This document shows, one piece after another, positions 33,347 to 44,013 of a stretch of DNA of 64,000 bases (position 1 is its first letter; each line of letters opens with the position of its first letter). The stretch lies in contig JAVFKD010000016.1 of assembly GCA_036429605.1 (NCBI GenBank), positions 868,001 to 932,000 of the forward strand, given 5' to 3'. A program made the translations under genes and the position numbers. The notes under the pieces are model-generated. The model did not search any database, was not told the DNA's origin, and saw only the letters and a program-made list of their open reading frames with translations. The stretch is from Cladobotryum mycophilum. Lineage: Eukaryota; Ascomycota; Sordariomycetes; Hypocreales; Hypocreaceae.

Positions 33347-33591
33347 TCCCGGAGCTTGGGTGGGTTATGGCAGCTGGCGCTGTTATCGGTCTAGCGGCAG
33401 GCTTCTAAAATGTGTGGAGGAATAGGATTAACTGTTTTATCATGATGGAAATGGCATGCTTCAACTGTATAGTTATGGGAGGATAATCAACAGAATGAGA
33501 CAATAAAACTACAAGTTTCTTTATTCTTTGATATTTTGTACACACGTGAAACACTTTTCGTCAACATTAAATATCCTTTCCTAGCAACAGT

Positions 33592-34137
33592 TTACTCGGG
33601 CATGTGAGTGAAAGGCTTGGCAAGATGCTCCTGGCAGAAGGGGAGCTTGCCAACCGTCCAGATCTCGGTATCCTGAGAGGGCATTCAGTTAGCGAGAAGA
33701 GCAGTCTTAGGGGGGCCAAGAGTTACGAACAGGCTTGAGGGTCTTCTTAATTTCGGAGTCGAGGGTACCGCCCTTGAGGGCAATGATCTCGGGAGCGGCA
33801 TCAGGGTCGTGGGCGATGGGGGAACCACAGTCGCTACAAAACAGTCTGTGCACCGCCTTGCCAGAGGAGCCTACACCGGACCACTTCTTGATGGGGCCGT
33901 TGATGGTGAGCTTGTCCTTGAGGACGACGACGACAAGAGCTGTGGGGGACGTATTAGAATATGCGTACATGACTGCGGAGCTTGGTACATGGAGGTGTTC
34001 CCAAGGGTTGGTGACTTACAGTATGTCGAGCCGCTCTGACGCTGGCAGTCATCACAGTGATCGTAACCAACGATGAGAGGGTCGGCGTCGACAGTGTAAG
34101 TGACGGCCTTGCAGAGGCAGTGTCCGGAAAGAGGCAT
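33592..34137 (-). CDS. GFA-domain (CENP-V/GFA) zinc protein
   Basis: Three exons: 34020-34137, 33731-33939, 33592-33672; introns 80 and 58 nt (gtaagt..cacag; gttcgt..ctcag with branch gctaac). The product is 135 aa, normal for the family. Zinc ligands of the GFA fold are visible: C-L-C at 7-9, C-D-D-C (HCDDCQRQSG) and C-S-D-C-G. The third exon supplies DTEIWTVGKLPFC, the usual end of the domain. Founding members act in glutathione-dependent formaldehyde handling, but most fungal paralogues have no proven substrate, so the enzymatic role is open. The second donor, gttcgt, is unusual; it was chosen because it alone keeps the frame. Confidence 0.85.
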
Positions 34138-35693
34138 GATGGCGGTAGTATAAATGTTCTGTTTGTTTTGCCAGAAAAGTCAATGGATGATCGTTGGTTG
34201 GGGAAGATCGTTGAGCTAAAAAGGGGAGCTTCACGAACGTTTTTTCTATTTTATCTCAAGGTTGTCGATGGCGGGGTAGTTATAGGTTATAGCTGCAAGG
34301 AGCTCGAAGAGGAGTAATGGCGGGGTCGTTGGCGGAGGCGTTGCTCGATGACGTGGAGAGAGGAGGGTTTATGCGTCTTTGATGTTGCGTTTGTGAGTAG
34401 TTGATGGAGATGGAGATGCAGATGGAACCACTGGATGAGGATGAGGCAAGCATTTATATATCCATTTCTTTTCCCAAGTGCCGTGCTTGTCGAGGATGGC
34501 CATCTGCCCCCAGGGATAGGACGGGCTGTCAAGCTGCCCAACGCATCATCGCCATCTTCTTCAGGAGCTATACCGAAGCACCGAGCTTTGTTAACTAATC
34601 AAATAACCCGGGCCGAATTTCGATTGCTGAAGCCTGAGAGGTGGATACGAAGAGTCCGAAACCCGGGTATCCCATTCCTCGATGCCGCATTTGCTTTCCG
34701 GTGACACGGATGCCTCTCTGAGGGTTCAATAGGCTATGGCTTCAAGAAGTATTTGTCATTTTGAAACCGTGTCTGCCGAAGCGAGGGGGCCCGTCGCCGC
34801 CGACATCCGTGTGATGATGATGTAGGTATGCACTGTACTGCAGGCCGGGGGTTTCTCGGAAATGCCATTGATGGGTTGGATGGGAGTCAAAGGCAAGACA
34901 TTTTGGCATGCAATGCAGGGAGGAGAATTTGGAATAAAGACGCATGGTATGTGCATGGTCGCAGTGGTTGCGTGGAGCTGGAGCAGCACGCAGGGCGCGT
35001 GGGGGTGCGTTGGTGGGCCGGACGGCAGGGGCTGTTTAGTGGAGACTTAGGGGGAGGGGGGACGGGCAAGCAGCCAAGGTTGACAGCCCTGGAGAGGACG
35101 AGACTCTGCCCTACCGCCCAGTCGGTAAAGCGTCCGGCTTCTGCTCAGGGAGGGCTGCTCTGGCAAATTGTGAGATGTGAGATGTGAGATGTAAGACAAG
35201 ATGGGGATGGCAATAATTTGAGATTCTGCATGCTTGCTTGCTGATTGGGCTGCACCCTTGCCAATTGACAATAACTCAAATACTGTGCATGAAGATTGAC
35301 GCAACTTGTAGATCCTGGTCATGAATTGGGGGTGTTTTTTTCTTCCAAATACTCAAATCTTCAAATTCTAGATGCAGCCCATTGCGTCATCGTTGTCAGA
35401 AGCGACTTTCCTCACGTCGTACACGAAGGGGGGCCATCATTTTCATTCGTTCATTCCTATTCCCATCTCTCACAAACACCCTCCATTCGTCCCATCACCA
35501 ACCCAGTGCGCCTACTCGTTCCTTGTCTATTCCTAAAAGCATGATTATGACGCCGAGAATGCACCTGATACCCGATACCTGAGACCATTCCGCCACCGAC
35601 ATTCCATCTAAACCGCAAGGATGCACAACTGTCTTACACTCCGAATGGCCTAGAACCATTCATTCGCTCATGCGAACGGCCAAGGAAGCTCCT
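34138..35693. other. intergenic, minus-strand neighbours
   Basis: 1.56 kb between the GFA gene start and the DUF1365 gene stop. It holds a GTGAGAT repeat (35170-35194) and no frame with recognisable protein character; several ORFs of 60-120 codons overlap each other on both strands. Confidence 0.5.
35170..35194. repeat. (GTGAGAT)n heptanucleotide repeat
   Basis: Three GTGAGAT units and a degraded fourth in intergenic DNA. Confidence 0.8.
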
Positions 35694-37627
35694 TTACCGA
35701 GAACTCAACGTCGACACCACCCACCAAGCAGCACCAGCATGGAGGAAGAACTCGCCGAGCCGAAGGAGACCAACGTTTCCTGCCAAGAACCGGTTGGCCA
35801 CAAAAAGTCGAGCAACAGTCGCTCTGTATAGTGCTCTCTGCTGCTTGTCGCAGCGCTCAAGAACAAAGGTATCCATAGAGGATATGCGGAACTCCCGAAT
35901 ATCGACAGCCTTGGTGGCAGGCTCTTCAATTTCGGGCACACCTTGAATCGAGTTTGATGGCCGTGGAATCTTCTTTGGTAGTCGCCGCAAGCTCTTAATG
36001 AGTTTGAAGTGTACAAAGTCGGTCAAGCTAGGAGCGTTCAACGGCGGCGATTTCTGCTTCAGGAAGATCTTGGTCAAGGCTTCAGGCTTATCAACCCAGA
36101 CCGTACAGTTCTCTTCCAACTCGTTGAACATGGCTTCAAAGTCATGCGCGTAATGGACAAAGCGAGAGTAAAACTCTGGGGTCAGAACTTTGATTGTAAC
36201 TTGTTCTGTCTCGTCTGGGTTTTTCTTCGCTACTCCCGATGTGAATGTCTCCTCATCCTTGTCCACGATTCCATTTGGAACGTATCTTACAGAAACTGGA
36301 CTAGGCGACATTTCAACGAGATATCCAAGATAGGATCGGAAAATGGCTTCCAATTTCCGCTCGGTTCTATCCGCATGTCTGGCAATGGTATCCTTCATGG
36401 GCATTGGTTGGAACCAGACATAGAGGTTGCGTTTTAAGAGCAAAGTAATGGCTTGGTGGAAGATTCTTGGGACGGTCATGAATCCCACCCAGAACCAGGC
36501 CGAAACGAATCTCAACTTCTGGAAAAGGCTCATGTCCGAGGCTTCGATGTGCTGCCCTTCTGAAACTAGTCGTCCAATAACCTTCGGCGTTCCCTTGGAT
36601 GAAAGATAGTTGATGGTGACATCAATACCCTGGAAACCTTCCATATTTCTGCCTAGAGGATCACTTGATCTCATGGTATAAGATCCATCACGAGAGCTAA
36701 AAGGGGACAAATGGAAATCTTTCTTCCATCTGCCCTTCATGCGATCAAGGGTCTCAGTAGTGGGTCCCGCCGTCTCCGAGTCTCGCAGAACGAGATACGC
36801 TCGTCTCTCGTCGAATGTGTTGTTCACCTCAAGGAGAATGGCAGAAAGAGTTTTATCAGCTGAATAGAGATACCAAAACGATACCGGGTTGAACTGGTAC
36901 CACAAGAATTTTGGTGCGGTCACCAGGAAGGCGTATGGGTAGTCTGTTGGATTTGCACCCTAAACTAGTCAGCACATGCTTTACGCTTAGTTCGAATCAT
37001 TGGACAAACCTGGGAGACGAGGTATCTGTCAAGCTTGCCGCGGAGACCTCTGTCGCTGGAGCCTCTCTGCAGATATTCTGCTGAGTCAACGTTGTACCAA
37101 GCGGATGAAGGCCATGAAGGCCAAAACCAAGAATTAGTGGCAGCATCTTCATCCACGGAGATTATGCCATTGGAATTGCCCGTGAAATCCACCGGGATAC
37201 CACAAACCAGATACGAATATGAGAATTGGTGCTTCCTTGGGTGAATTCGGGTGTGTGTCGAGCGGCTTGGAATCAGGTACAAGCCGTTTCTGCCATTGTT
37301 TATTGCGGTGAGGTTTGTGTAAGCCAGTCTGAGCATCTGGATTACGAACCAGACTGTGAAGGTGATGGAAAGTTTCCAAATCAAGTCTGAAGCGGATGAT
37401 ACAACAAAGCGATTATTCCAGGAATTGAAGATCAGGATTAAGACCAGGTCCAGCCAGCCGCCAAAAATTGCGTACAGAGGAGTGAGGGTACAGAGGAGAG
37501 CGACAACAACAAGGCCATTCTCAGGCAACTTGTCAACTAGGTCTACCAGTGACCTAGGAGGGACGAACGGCGAATCGCCGAACCAGCCATCCAAGGCCGG
37601 AACAGAAGAAAGATTCTTAATTGACAT
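35694..37627 (-). CDS. DUF1365 membrane protein
   Basis: Two exons, 37010-37627 and 35694-36959, with a 50-nt intron (donor gtttgt, branch gctgac, acceptor tttag); 627 aa. The N-terminus carries two or three membrane segments (LVVVALLCTLTPLYAIF, WLDLVLILIF, SITFTVWFVIQMLRLAY). The DUF1365 core follows: RIHPRKHQFSYSYLVCGIPV, FNPVSFWYLYS, VNNTFDERRAYL, and KDFHLSPF with SRDGSY. A C-terminal half of about 200 residues ends in a hydrophobic segment. In bacteria DUF1365 genes sit beside cyclopropane-fatty-acid synthase and flavin oxidoreductase genes, so a lipid-modification link is plausible, but no such neighbour exists here. Bacterial members are about 250 aa; the membrane extension is fungal. 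Confidence 0.83.
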
Positions 37628-39290
37628 TGACGCTGTTCTGTCTTGACTCTATTTCAATTGAAGGGGAAGTGGAAAAGAGAATTCAAAGAAGCCCAAAAGA
37701 GCAACAGGTGATTACCAGGAGCGGACTTTATATACCCGAGGGGCTTCGACAGAGATGGAAGAGATAATCCAGATGGCGGTATGCGAGGCCTTAGTCTTTG
37801 GATGGCGCCGTTATCAAGCCATTCCGATCCGTTAGCATCGTCATGATCGCTCAAATTCCTTTTTTGAAGCTACTGCAATTGAGTAATATCTGGGTATCAT
37901 GTTACATCGACGCTATATTGCTATAGTACGGTGACTGCCGGACCGAAGATGGGAGTGAGTTCAGGTACACAGACCAACTCATAAACCCAACACACGCAGG
38001 GCAAGACAAAGAGAAAGAGTACAATATTAGCATTTTTTAATCCACAGCCAGTGGATTTAGAGGCTGAAGGCATTTCGCAATCTCTAATTCATTGCCACCC
38101 ATCTAGTGATGAACCGTCTTACTTGACGTGTAAAATCAGTACCAAGCCATTGGATCGGCTCTCCTAGCAAATCTCAAGATGGTAGGATTAAAATATGCAA
38201 CTAAGTATAAGTCGCGAATTGGTCTTATTTGAGCCCCACAGCTTCAGCTGCGTTTTGTACAAGTTCTTAACCGTATATGCTTTTTCTTACGACGGCTTAT
38301 TCGAAAAACAAGGGCTAATCAGCATATACTACTCCGTAGTAACGAGGGGAATGTTGCAATGGATTAGAAGACAGTGAGCTGGTAGGTAGTGGACAAGGTG
38401 TGATACCCCGAATAAAGTGACGTTTTCGTATGCGTATGAGCCGTTTGAAAAGGCAAAACTACCGATTCTCCTACGATGGCTCGTCTACGTTTGAGTAGCG
38501 TATTGTTTTATTATGCGAGTAATATTGCTTTATCATCTCGTAACGTCAATCTTTGACTGTTCGCCATTCTAAACGATCAAAGTAAGACGTCGTCGCATTT
38601 TAATCTCGATAGTTGTTCCACTTGACGGTAGATTCCCTGACCATGTCCAATCAACCCGCCGCCGATCAACAACAGTCAGAGACAGTAGGGGTAATAGATG
38701 ATTGGGGTATCAAAACCCTTTTCTCTGTCCTCGGAATCCCTGCAACTTGCCCTTTCCGAGTCTCAAGCACTCTCGATTGGATGTGTGGACACCCGGAACT
38801 TTGGGACCCCCAAGACCAAGACAAGTCCGCCTCACATCATGCATAAGGACGAAATCATGTGAATGATGTAATCAGTCACATACCATAATGAATCATGCAC
38901 ACCAAAGGGCCGTGATAAAATCTGAGCTTGCCTTATGTAAGCCGGGGTACTTGACGGGAAAGGGGCCCAAGCGCTCGAGTGCTCTAGCACCTTCCACGGC
39001 CTGCGCCCCGGCCAGAGCGATGCGGCGGTGCCCCACGTAACGCCTAATTCGTCCCGCCGATTGAGTCAGATTGTTGAACAACATTAACTTTTCAATTTCG
39101 CCATCTGGCATCTCCTTCAACGACTTATAAACCCGTTTCCATCGAACGTTTGATCAAACTCAAGCACGCGACACTTATCATCAGCGAATTCAACCCATTC
39201 GACAACCCACAATCAAGGAACAGCCTATTCCCCGTGGCCTCCCTTATCCGTCTTCACCGCTCTCCACATTAATCCACTCCATCCATCAAA
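37628..39290. other. divergent promoter region, DUF1365 / mbf1
   Basis: 1.66 kb between divergent starts. AT-rich in the middle (about 38,100-38,600). One TACTCCGTA word lies at 38330-38338. ORFs at 38613-38846 and 38893-39120 lack support from composition or recognisable similarity. Confidence 0.5.
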
Positions 39291-39847
39291 ATGGCCAGCC
39301 TCGACTGGGATGCCGCCACCAAGATTGGCAAGAATGTCAGAGGCCCCGGCCAAGACCGTGAGACCGTTATTCGAGGCAAGAGTGCTTTGAACGCGGCCCA
39401 GCGTAACGGTGCTGCCATTTCCACAGAGAAGAAGTTCTCCAGCGCCAACGCAGTATGTCCGAACTTCCGTTAAGCTTTCATCACGAGACCGACGACTCGT
39501 TTAGAAACAAAGAAACTGTTCGTAACTAACTGTTTATCTTATAGGTTGGTGGTACCGAAGGCCAGCGTCTCACCAAGGTCGACCGCTCAGACGACATCAT
39601 CAAGCCCAAGACTGTCGGCAAGGAGGTCGGCAAGGCCATTGAGCAAGCCCGACAAAAGTTCGAGCCCACAATGACACAAGCCGAGCTGGGCAAGAAGATT
39701 GGCGAGACTCCTTCCACCATTGGCGCCTACGAGCGAGGCACCGCTGCACCAGATCAGAATATCTTGTCCAAGATGGAGCGCGTGCTCAACGTCAAGCTGC
39801 GGGGCAACAACATCGGTGCCCCACGTCTGGGCCCCAAGAAGAAATAA
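39291..39847 (+). CDS. mbf1: multiprotein-bridging factor 1
   Basis: Transcriptional coactivator that bridges bZIP activators (Gcn4 in yeast) and TBP; also tied to ribosome-quality control. Two exons, 39291-39452 and 39545-39847, with a 92-nt intron (donor gtatgt, branch ctaac, acceptor cttatag). The 154-aa product has usual MBF1 length. The N-terminal MBF1 domain starts MASLDWDAATKIGKN with the GKSALNAAQRNGAAI block; the HTH domain shows MTQAELGKKIGETPSTIGAY and RGTAAPDQ, ending RLGPKKK. Every conserved block is present. Confidence 0.95.
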
Positions 39848-40312
39848 AGCAGGTGTCGACGAGTTTCTTTGGTAATGGTTAGACAATTTGGTAGTTGAGC
39901 GGAGGACGATAGAGTCCACAACCCAGGGGCCGTCAATTTGAGCGTGCGGCAACCACGTTACGGGAGGTGTAAATTCACCAATTCAATAGATGGGATATCA
40001 GACTTCCTGCATTGTATAGCGGATGAGCCGGACATGTCTTTCCGTTCGCGCAGGTTATAGCTCTAGGCGTTTTTCGTGGTATGGACAATTACTAGATTAT
40101 GATTTTCAGTCTTTTGACTCTCTAGCTAAATGTAAAGACGTTTTGACTGCTCACTTTTACCTCAGATTACTCTCACTTTGGACCTGATTCACGCATGAAT
40201 TCGCTGCTCTCTTTCTTAGCAGTGCGAGTTGCGGTGCATTTTACATCTTTCATTTTCTACACAACCTCTCAATTCGGAGAAAGCTCATAACTATCTCAGT
40301 AACGCTGTCGCC
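39848..40312. other. intergenic, mbf1 3' flank / next promoter
   Basis: About 465 bases between two plus-strand genes. Nothing beyond UTR-like sequence seen. Confidence 0.6.
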
Positions 40313-40918
40313 ATGAATTCGAGCACATCGCCAACCGCCTCTATCGGTGCCAACCCCAGAGATACCAAGGACAGCATCATCAACCGCAAGAAGGAACTCA
40401 AGGGTCTTTCCAGCAGCTTCTCCTCCAACCTCGGCCGGCGCATCTCACCACCCCAGTCACGCAAGACCAGCGACTCCACCACGTCCCACAACCGCTCCGT
40501 CAAGTCCATCGTCGCATGGCTCGAGTCGTCGACCGGCAGCAACGCGGACGGCAGCAGCAGCTCGAAGCACTCGGGCGAGGAGCTAAAGACGGATGTGTCG
40601 CTGGGGTCTGTTTCGTCGGCGGGGTTGACGTCGCAGTGTAGTCGGCAGACGCTGCATAGCGCGCTGGATGTGGAGGAGTATTCGCTGACGCTGCTGAAGT
40701 ATAAAAAGTACTTTACGGAGAGGCCGTTGGGGAGATGTTTGGATGGGCGGCCGTCGTCAACTTCGTCGTCGGGCGAGTTGGTGGAGGCGTCGAGGACGGA
40801 GGACATTCGAGCGCGAGAAACGGGAGAATCACATAGATCGCCAAACTCTCCGAAGGGGCAAGCATCACCAGCAATTCAATTCATTCGGCGGGAGCATGAG
40901 GATGTCATGGCGTTTTAG
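40313..40918 (+). CDS. conserved-looking hypothetical protein
   Basis: 201 aa, single exon. The start at 40313 follows a gcc context; an upstream in-frame ATG at 40229 would add a poor N-terminus. Mostly Ser/Thr-rich and disordered: SRKTSDSTTSHNRSVKS, then a compact, likely folded patch EEYSLTLLKYKKYFTERPLG. A Pro/Ser tail follows. I think this LLKYKKYF...RPLGRCLD patch recurs in filamentous ascomycete hypothetical proteins, but I cannot name it. Codon use is GC-rich like neighbouring housekeeping genes, supporting a real gene. No signal peptide or membrane segment. Confidence 0.6.
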   Translation: MNSSTSPTASIGANPRDTKDSIINRKKELKGLSSSFSSNLGRRISPPQSRKTSDSTTSHNRSVKSIVAWLESSTGSNADGSSSSKHSGEELKTDVSLGSVSSAGLTSQCSRQTLHSALDVEEYSLTLLKYKKYFTERPLGRCLDGRPSSTSSSGELVEASRTEDIRARETGESHRSPNSPKGQASPAIQFIRREHEDVMAF

Positions 40919-41441
40919 GGAAATGTTCGGTCACAGCTCTGGATTTCGGATGAGGAGATGGAAGCGCATTCGGTTCGGACGGTAAGGGGGTAGTGATACG
41001 AATGGGATCACCAACACGATTACGGCAACCTTTGATTTTTGAATATCAGGCACTTAAGAAAGGGGACTGATCAATCGATCCATCGTTTGATCAAGATGAA
41101 ATCTAATTCCAAGAAGAACATGGTTGGAACGGAAAGTAATTGGATTTAGGATGCTTGACTACAGGGTAGATGGTGGATGGCTCATCACATCGACAATTAA
41201 TGGAGAGGAAACAGAATTTAATACAACAAACAAATATCCCGAGGTAAAAAGCAAAGCACTTGATAGTAAAAGTTCGACTCTATTATTCGCTGCATTTTCA
41301 TAGCCCCTCCCTTTCACGTAGCCTCCGGGACACCAGGGGAACAACATAAAATATGGGCCTGATCCCGTTTATTGATATTCCACCCCCTTCTAACAGCACT
41401 TTGCCAGTCATCGTATTCATTCAACACCAGGCCAATGCAAA
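40919..41441. other. intergenic, tail-to-tail
   Basis: 3' flanks of the hypothetical gene and sec28. Nothing recognisable. Confidence 0.6.
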
Positions 41442-42484
41442 CTACGCCGAGACTTTGGGGTTATACTTTGAAGCAGCTTTGTCGAATAAGTCGCTCTTCT
41501 CTTCCAAATCGAGCAAAAATTGGTGGTTGGGATCAGCTTGCTTGAGGGACCTGGGGCTAATTAGCTGTGAAAGTGGTATTATTTCGTTCACGAATTACGT
41601 ACTGCAGCAGTTCTTCGGGGTCGTTGCCCGAAACAACCGTCAAAACTAAGAAGTTGGCAATGGCATCCACGTTTCCGGGATCCTTCTGCACGGCCTGCTC
41701 CAAAGCCGATTGCGCTTCCTCGAGCCGGCCGAGATGAACCTCGCAAACGGCTTGCGATACCAAGCTTCGTACGGAGAATGTGGATTGGGCCTGGGCGAGC
41801 TCTTCGTAGACGTAGAACGCTTGCTGGTACTTCTCACCACCCTAAAGAGAGGCATTAGTGTCCGTGCTACATGGTGTATTTGCAACCTGCTCACCACTCT
41901 GACTCCAACCCATGACTCTGCCAAGTTCACCAAGAGACTGTCTTGCGCCCATCGTCGTGCGGATGCGACCTCTTTTATGGCCAGGTCAGTTCGGTTTTGT
42001 TGCAGGTGGATCTGGACTATTAAGGCGACAGCTTCCACTAATTCACTGTGTTAGTCTAAAGCGGCGGCAACCTATCCAGCTCCAACTCACAGCTTGCTTG
42101 GTGTTGTGATAACAAGGCCAACGCCTCCTCTGACTTTCCAGCGGCCTGGAGGACTATGCCGCCAACGACCTGGACGGTGACATTTTCGGCAGCCGATGAA
42201 GCCAACTTCTCGATCGTCTCCACCGCTGCATCGGTATTCCCGAGGGAGTGCTCGGCCAGGGCGCCAATAGCCGCAAGATCGGGCTCTGATTCCCCCTTCA
42301 CCTCAGCGAGGACATCATCAGCCTGGCCCAGGGCAAGTCGAGCTCGAAGTACAAGGGTCCGCGCGGGTAGGGCGTTTTCGGGGGAAAATGACGACGTATC
42401 GAAATCGACGACCTCTTGGTACTGTCCCTGGTGGAAATGGTTGTGGATGTTGATCAATTCGCCCTCTGCAGAATATGGGTCCAT
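41442..42484 (-). CDS. sec28: coatomer epsilon subunit (epsilon-COP)
   Basis: Subunit of the COPI coat for Golgi-to-ER traffic; binds and stabilises alpha-COP. Four exons: 42091-42484, 41895-42037, 41603-41841, 41442-41550. Introns are 53, 53 and 52 nt (donors gtgagt, gtgagc, gtacgt; branch ctaac in the first, ctaat in the others). The product is 294 aa, the usual length. It opens MDPYSAEGELINIHNHFHQG and consists of TPR-like helical pairs (GQYQEVVDF, GKSEEALALLSQH, RTDLAIKEVASAR, GRLEEAQSALEQA), ending in a short coiled segment (LDLEEKSDLFDKAASKY). Transcribed divergently from the ribosomal protein gene 360 bases away. Confidence 0.92.
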
Positions 42485-42843
42485 GTTGGCGACTTTTTGG
42501 GCGGTGTTGGCTTTTGTCTTTTGTTAAGAACAGCTGGTGATGCAGGTCGCTGGCCTTCACTTCCGGATCCCCATGGTGGGGTCTCCTAACAGGGATGTTG
42601 TTTGACGCCACACTCTAGGTACCAAAGTACCGCCCACTTTGTTTTATGGCCCTAAAAACGAGGCAAAAAGCGTGGCTGCTACTCACTAGCCACACCGCGC
42701 TTCGCAAGCCCCAATCAGGTCTAGCGTTTACCCTACCGCCCACAAAGCGAGAAATCACCAAACTCTCCCAAATTTCGCTCTGCCTCCGGGAACTTTGCAT
42801 CACCAAACACCCAAAGTAACGACACCTCCACACCGTCGTCAAA
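42485..42843. promoter_or_regulatory. divergent promoter, sec28 / eL42
   Basis: 359 bases between two divergent start codons, so it must serve both as promoters and 5' UTRs. I did not find an exact AACCCTAA box; ACCCTA occurs near 42730 and CCCTAA near 42651. No coding frame. Confidence 0.6.
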
Positions 42844-43604
42844 ATGGTACGTTTTTGGCCGCTGATGCCCTTACTATCCCATCCGCTATGAGGGAGCGAT
42901 TTACTCCAACGATCGATTCGAATGTTTGCGGCACGCACGATGACAGTTTCTTCCGCGATGAAATCCAACAATTTTGGTGGGGGAGGGAGAGAGAAAATTG
43001 GCAATAAATTCCATGAGTCAACGATGGGCTGGATCAACGTCTCGAAGCAACAATATGCGTCGCACGCAAGCGCACTATTCGTTGAACGATTTTGAATTGG
43101 GCCTATGAATCGATGGAAGACTGTCTCGTGCGAGCTCAAACATTCATTTCGAACCCATTGGACGCAAACCTCCGGATTGAACCCGCACGAGCCTTCACAT
43201 AAACTAACATGATGGGGAAAAAAATAGGTCAACATTCCCAAGACCCGAAACACCTACTGCAAGGGCAAGGAGTGCCGCAAGCACACCCAGCACAAGGTCA
43301 CCCAGTACAAGGCTGGCAAGGCCTCCCTGTTCGCCCAGGGTAAGAGACGTTACGACAGAAAGCAGTCCGGTTACGGTGGTCAGACCAAGCCTGTCTTCCA
43401 CAAGAAGGCCAAGACCACCAAGAAGGTCGTGTTGAGATTGGAGTGCGTCAAGTGCAAGGCCAAGTGCCAGCTTGCGCTCAAGCGATGCAAGCACTTCGAA
43501 CTCGGGTATGTCATGACGGCGGGTGATTGTAGGAAGAACTGGCAGATGCTAACACATCATGTAGTGGTGACAAGAAGACAAAGGGTGCTGCTCTCGTTTT
43601 CTAA
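42844..43604 (+). CDS. RPL42: 60S ribosomal protein eL42 (L36a/L44)
   Basis: Large-subunit protein near the tRNA E site. Three exons: 42844-42846 (the ATG alone), 43228-43505, 43565-43604. Intron 1 is 381 nt (gtacgt..aatag), intron 2 is 59 nt (gtatgt..gtag). The result is exactly 106 aa, the invariant family length: MVNIPKTRNTYCKGKECRKH ... GAALVF. Zinc ligands C12-x4-C17 and C-V-K-C with a later Cys are visible. Residue 56 is Pro in GGQTKPVFHKK. In yeasts, Pro56 is the cycloheximide-sensitive form and Gln56 the resistant one, so this ribosome should be sensitive. An ATG-only first exon and long first intron are common in fungal ribosomal-protein genes. Confidence 0.96.
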
Positions 43605-44013
43605 GTGCGTTGTTTGTTTTTTTGGGGTCAACTCCGTTTCTCATGCTTCTCCTTGCGGCATATGGGCATCATGGAATAGGCGAAGGGAGGTTCAGGTCCT
43701 CAATTGAAGGACGGCGGCTCATAGGAAATGAATAAAAAGAAGTTCTTCATGACCACATATATCTGTCGTGCATTGCGGCGTGTGGTCCTTGAAAGATCAG
43801 CTTCGCATCACGGTGGCACCTTGCTCCGAGGTCTTGCCTGACGCCGAGAGCTCCGTGACCAAGGAACTAGAGATCAGACTTTGGCCGTCGAGTCGGCACG
43901 CAGACACTCAGTGAGGATAATGCCATTCGTTCTACCAACTCTTCTTTGTCTATGTATCTATCATCGCTTCAATGATAACGCCAGTAGGCGGACTCTTTAT
44001 CTCACCATCGCAT
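43605..44013. other. intergenic, tail-to-tail
   Basis: 3' flanks of eL42 and the 2H phosphoesterase. No feature seen. Confidence 0.6.

Noticed and set aside
38613..39120. Two small ORFs upstream of mbf1
   Set aside because: Overlap promoter-like DNA; no recognisable features.
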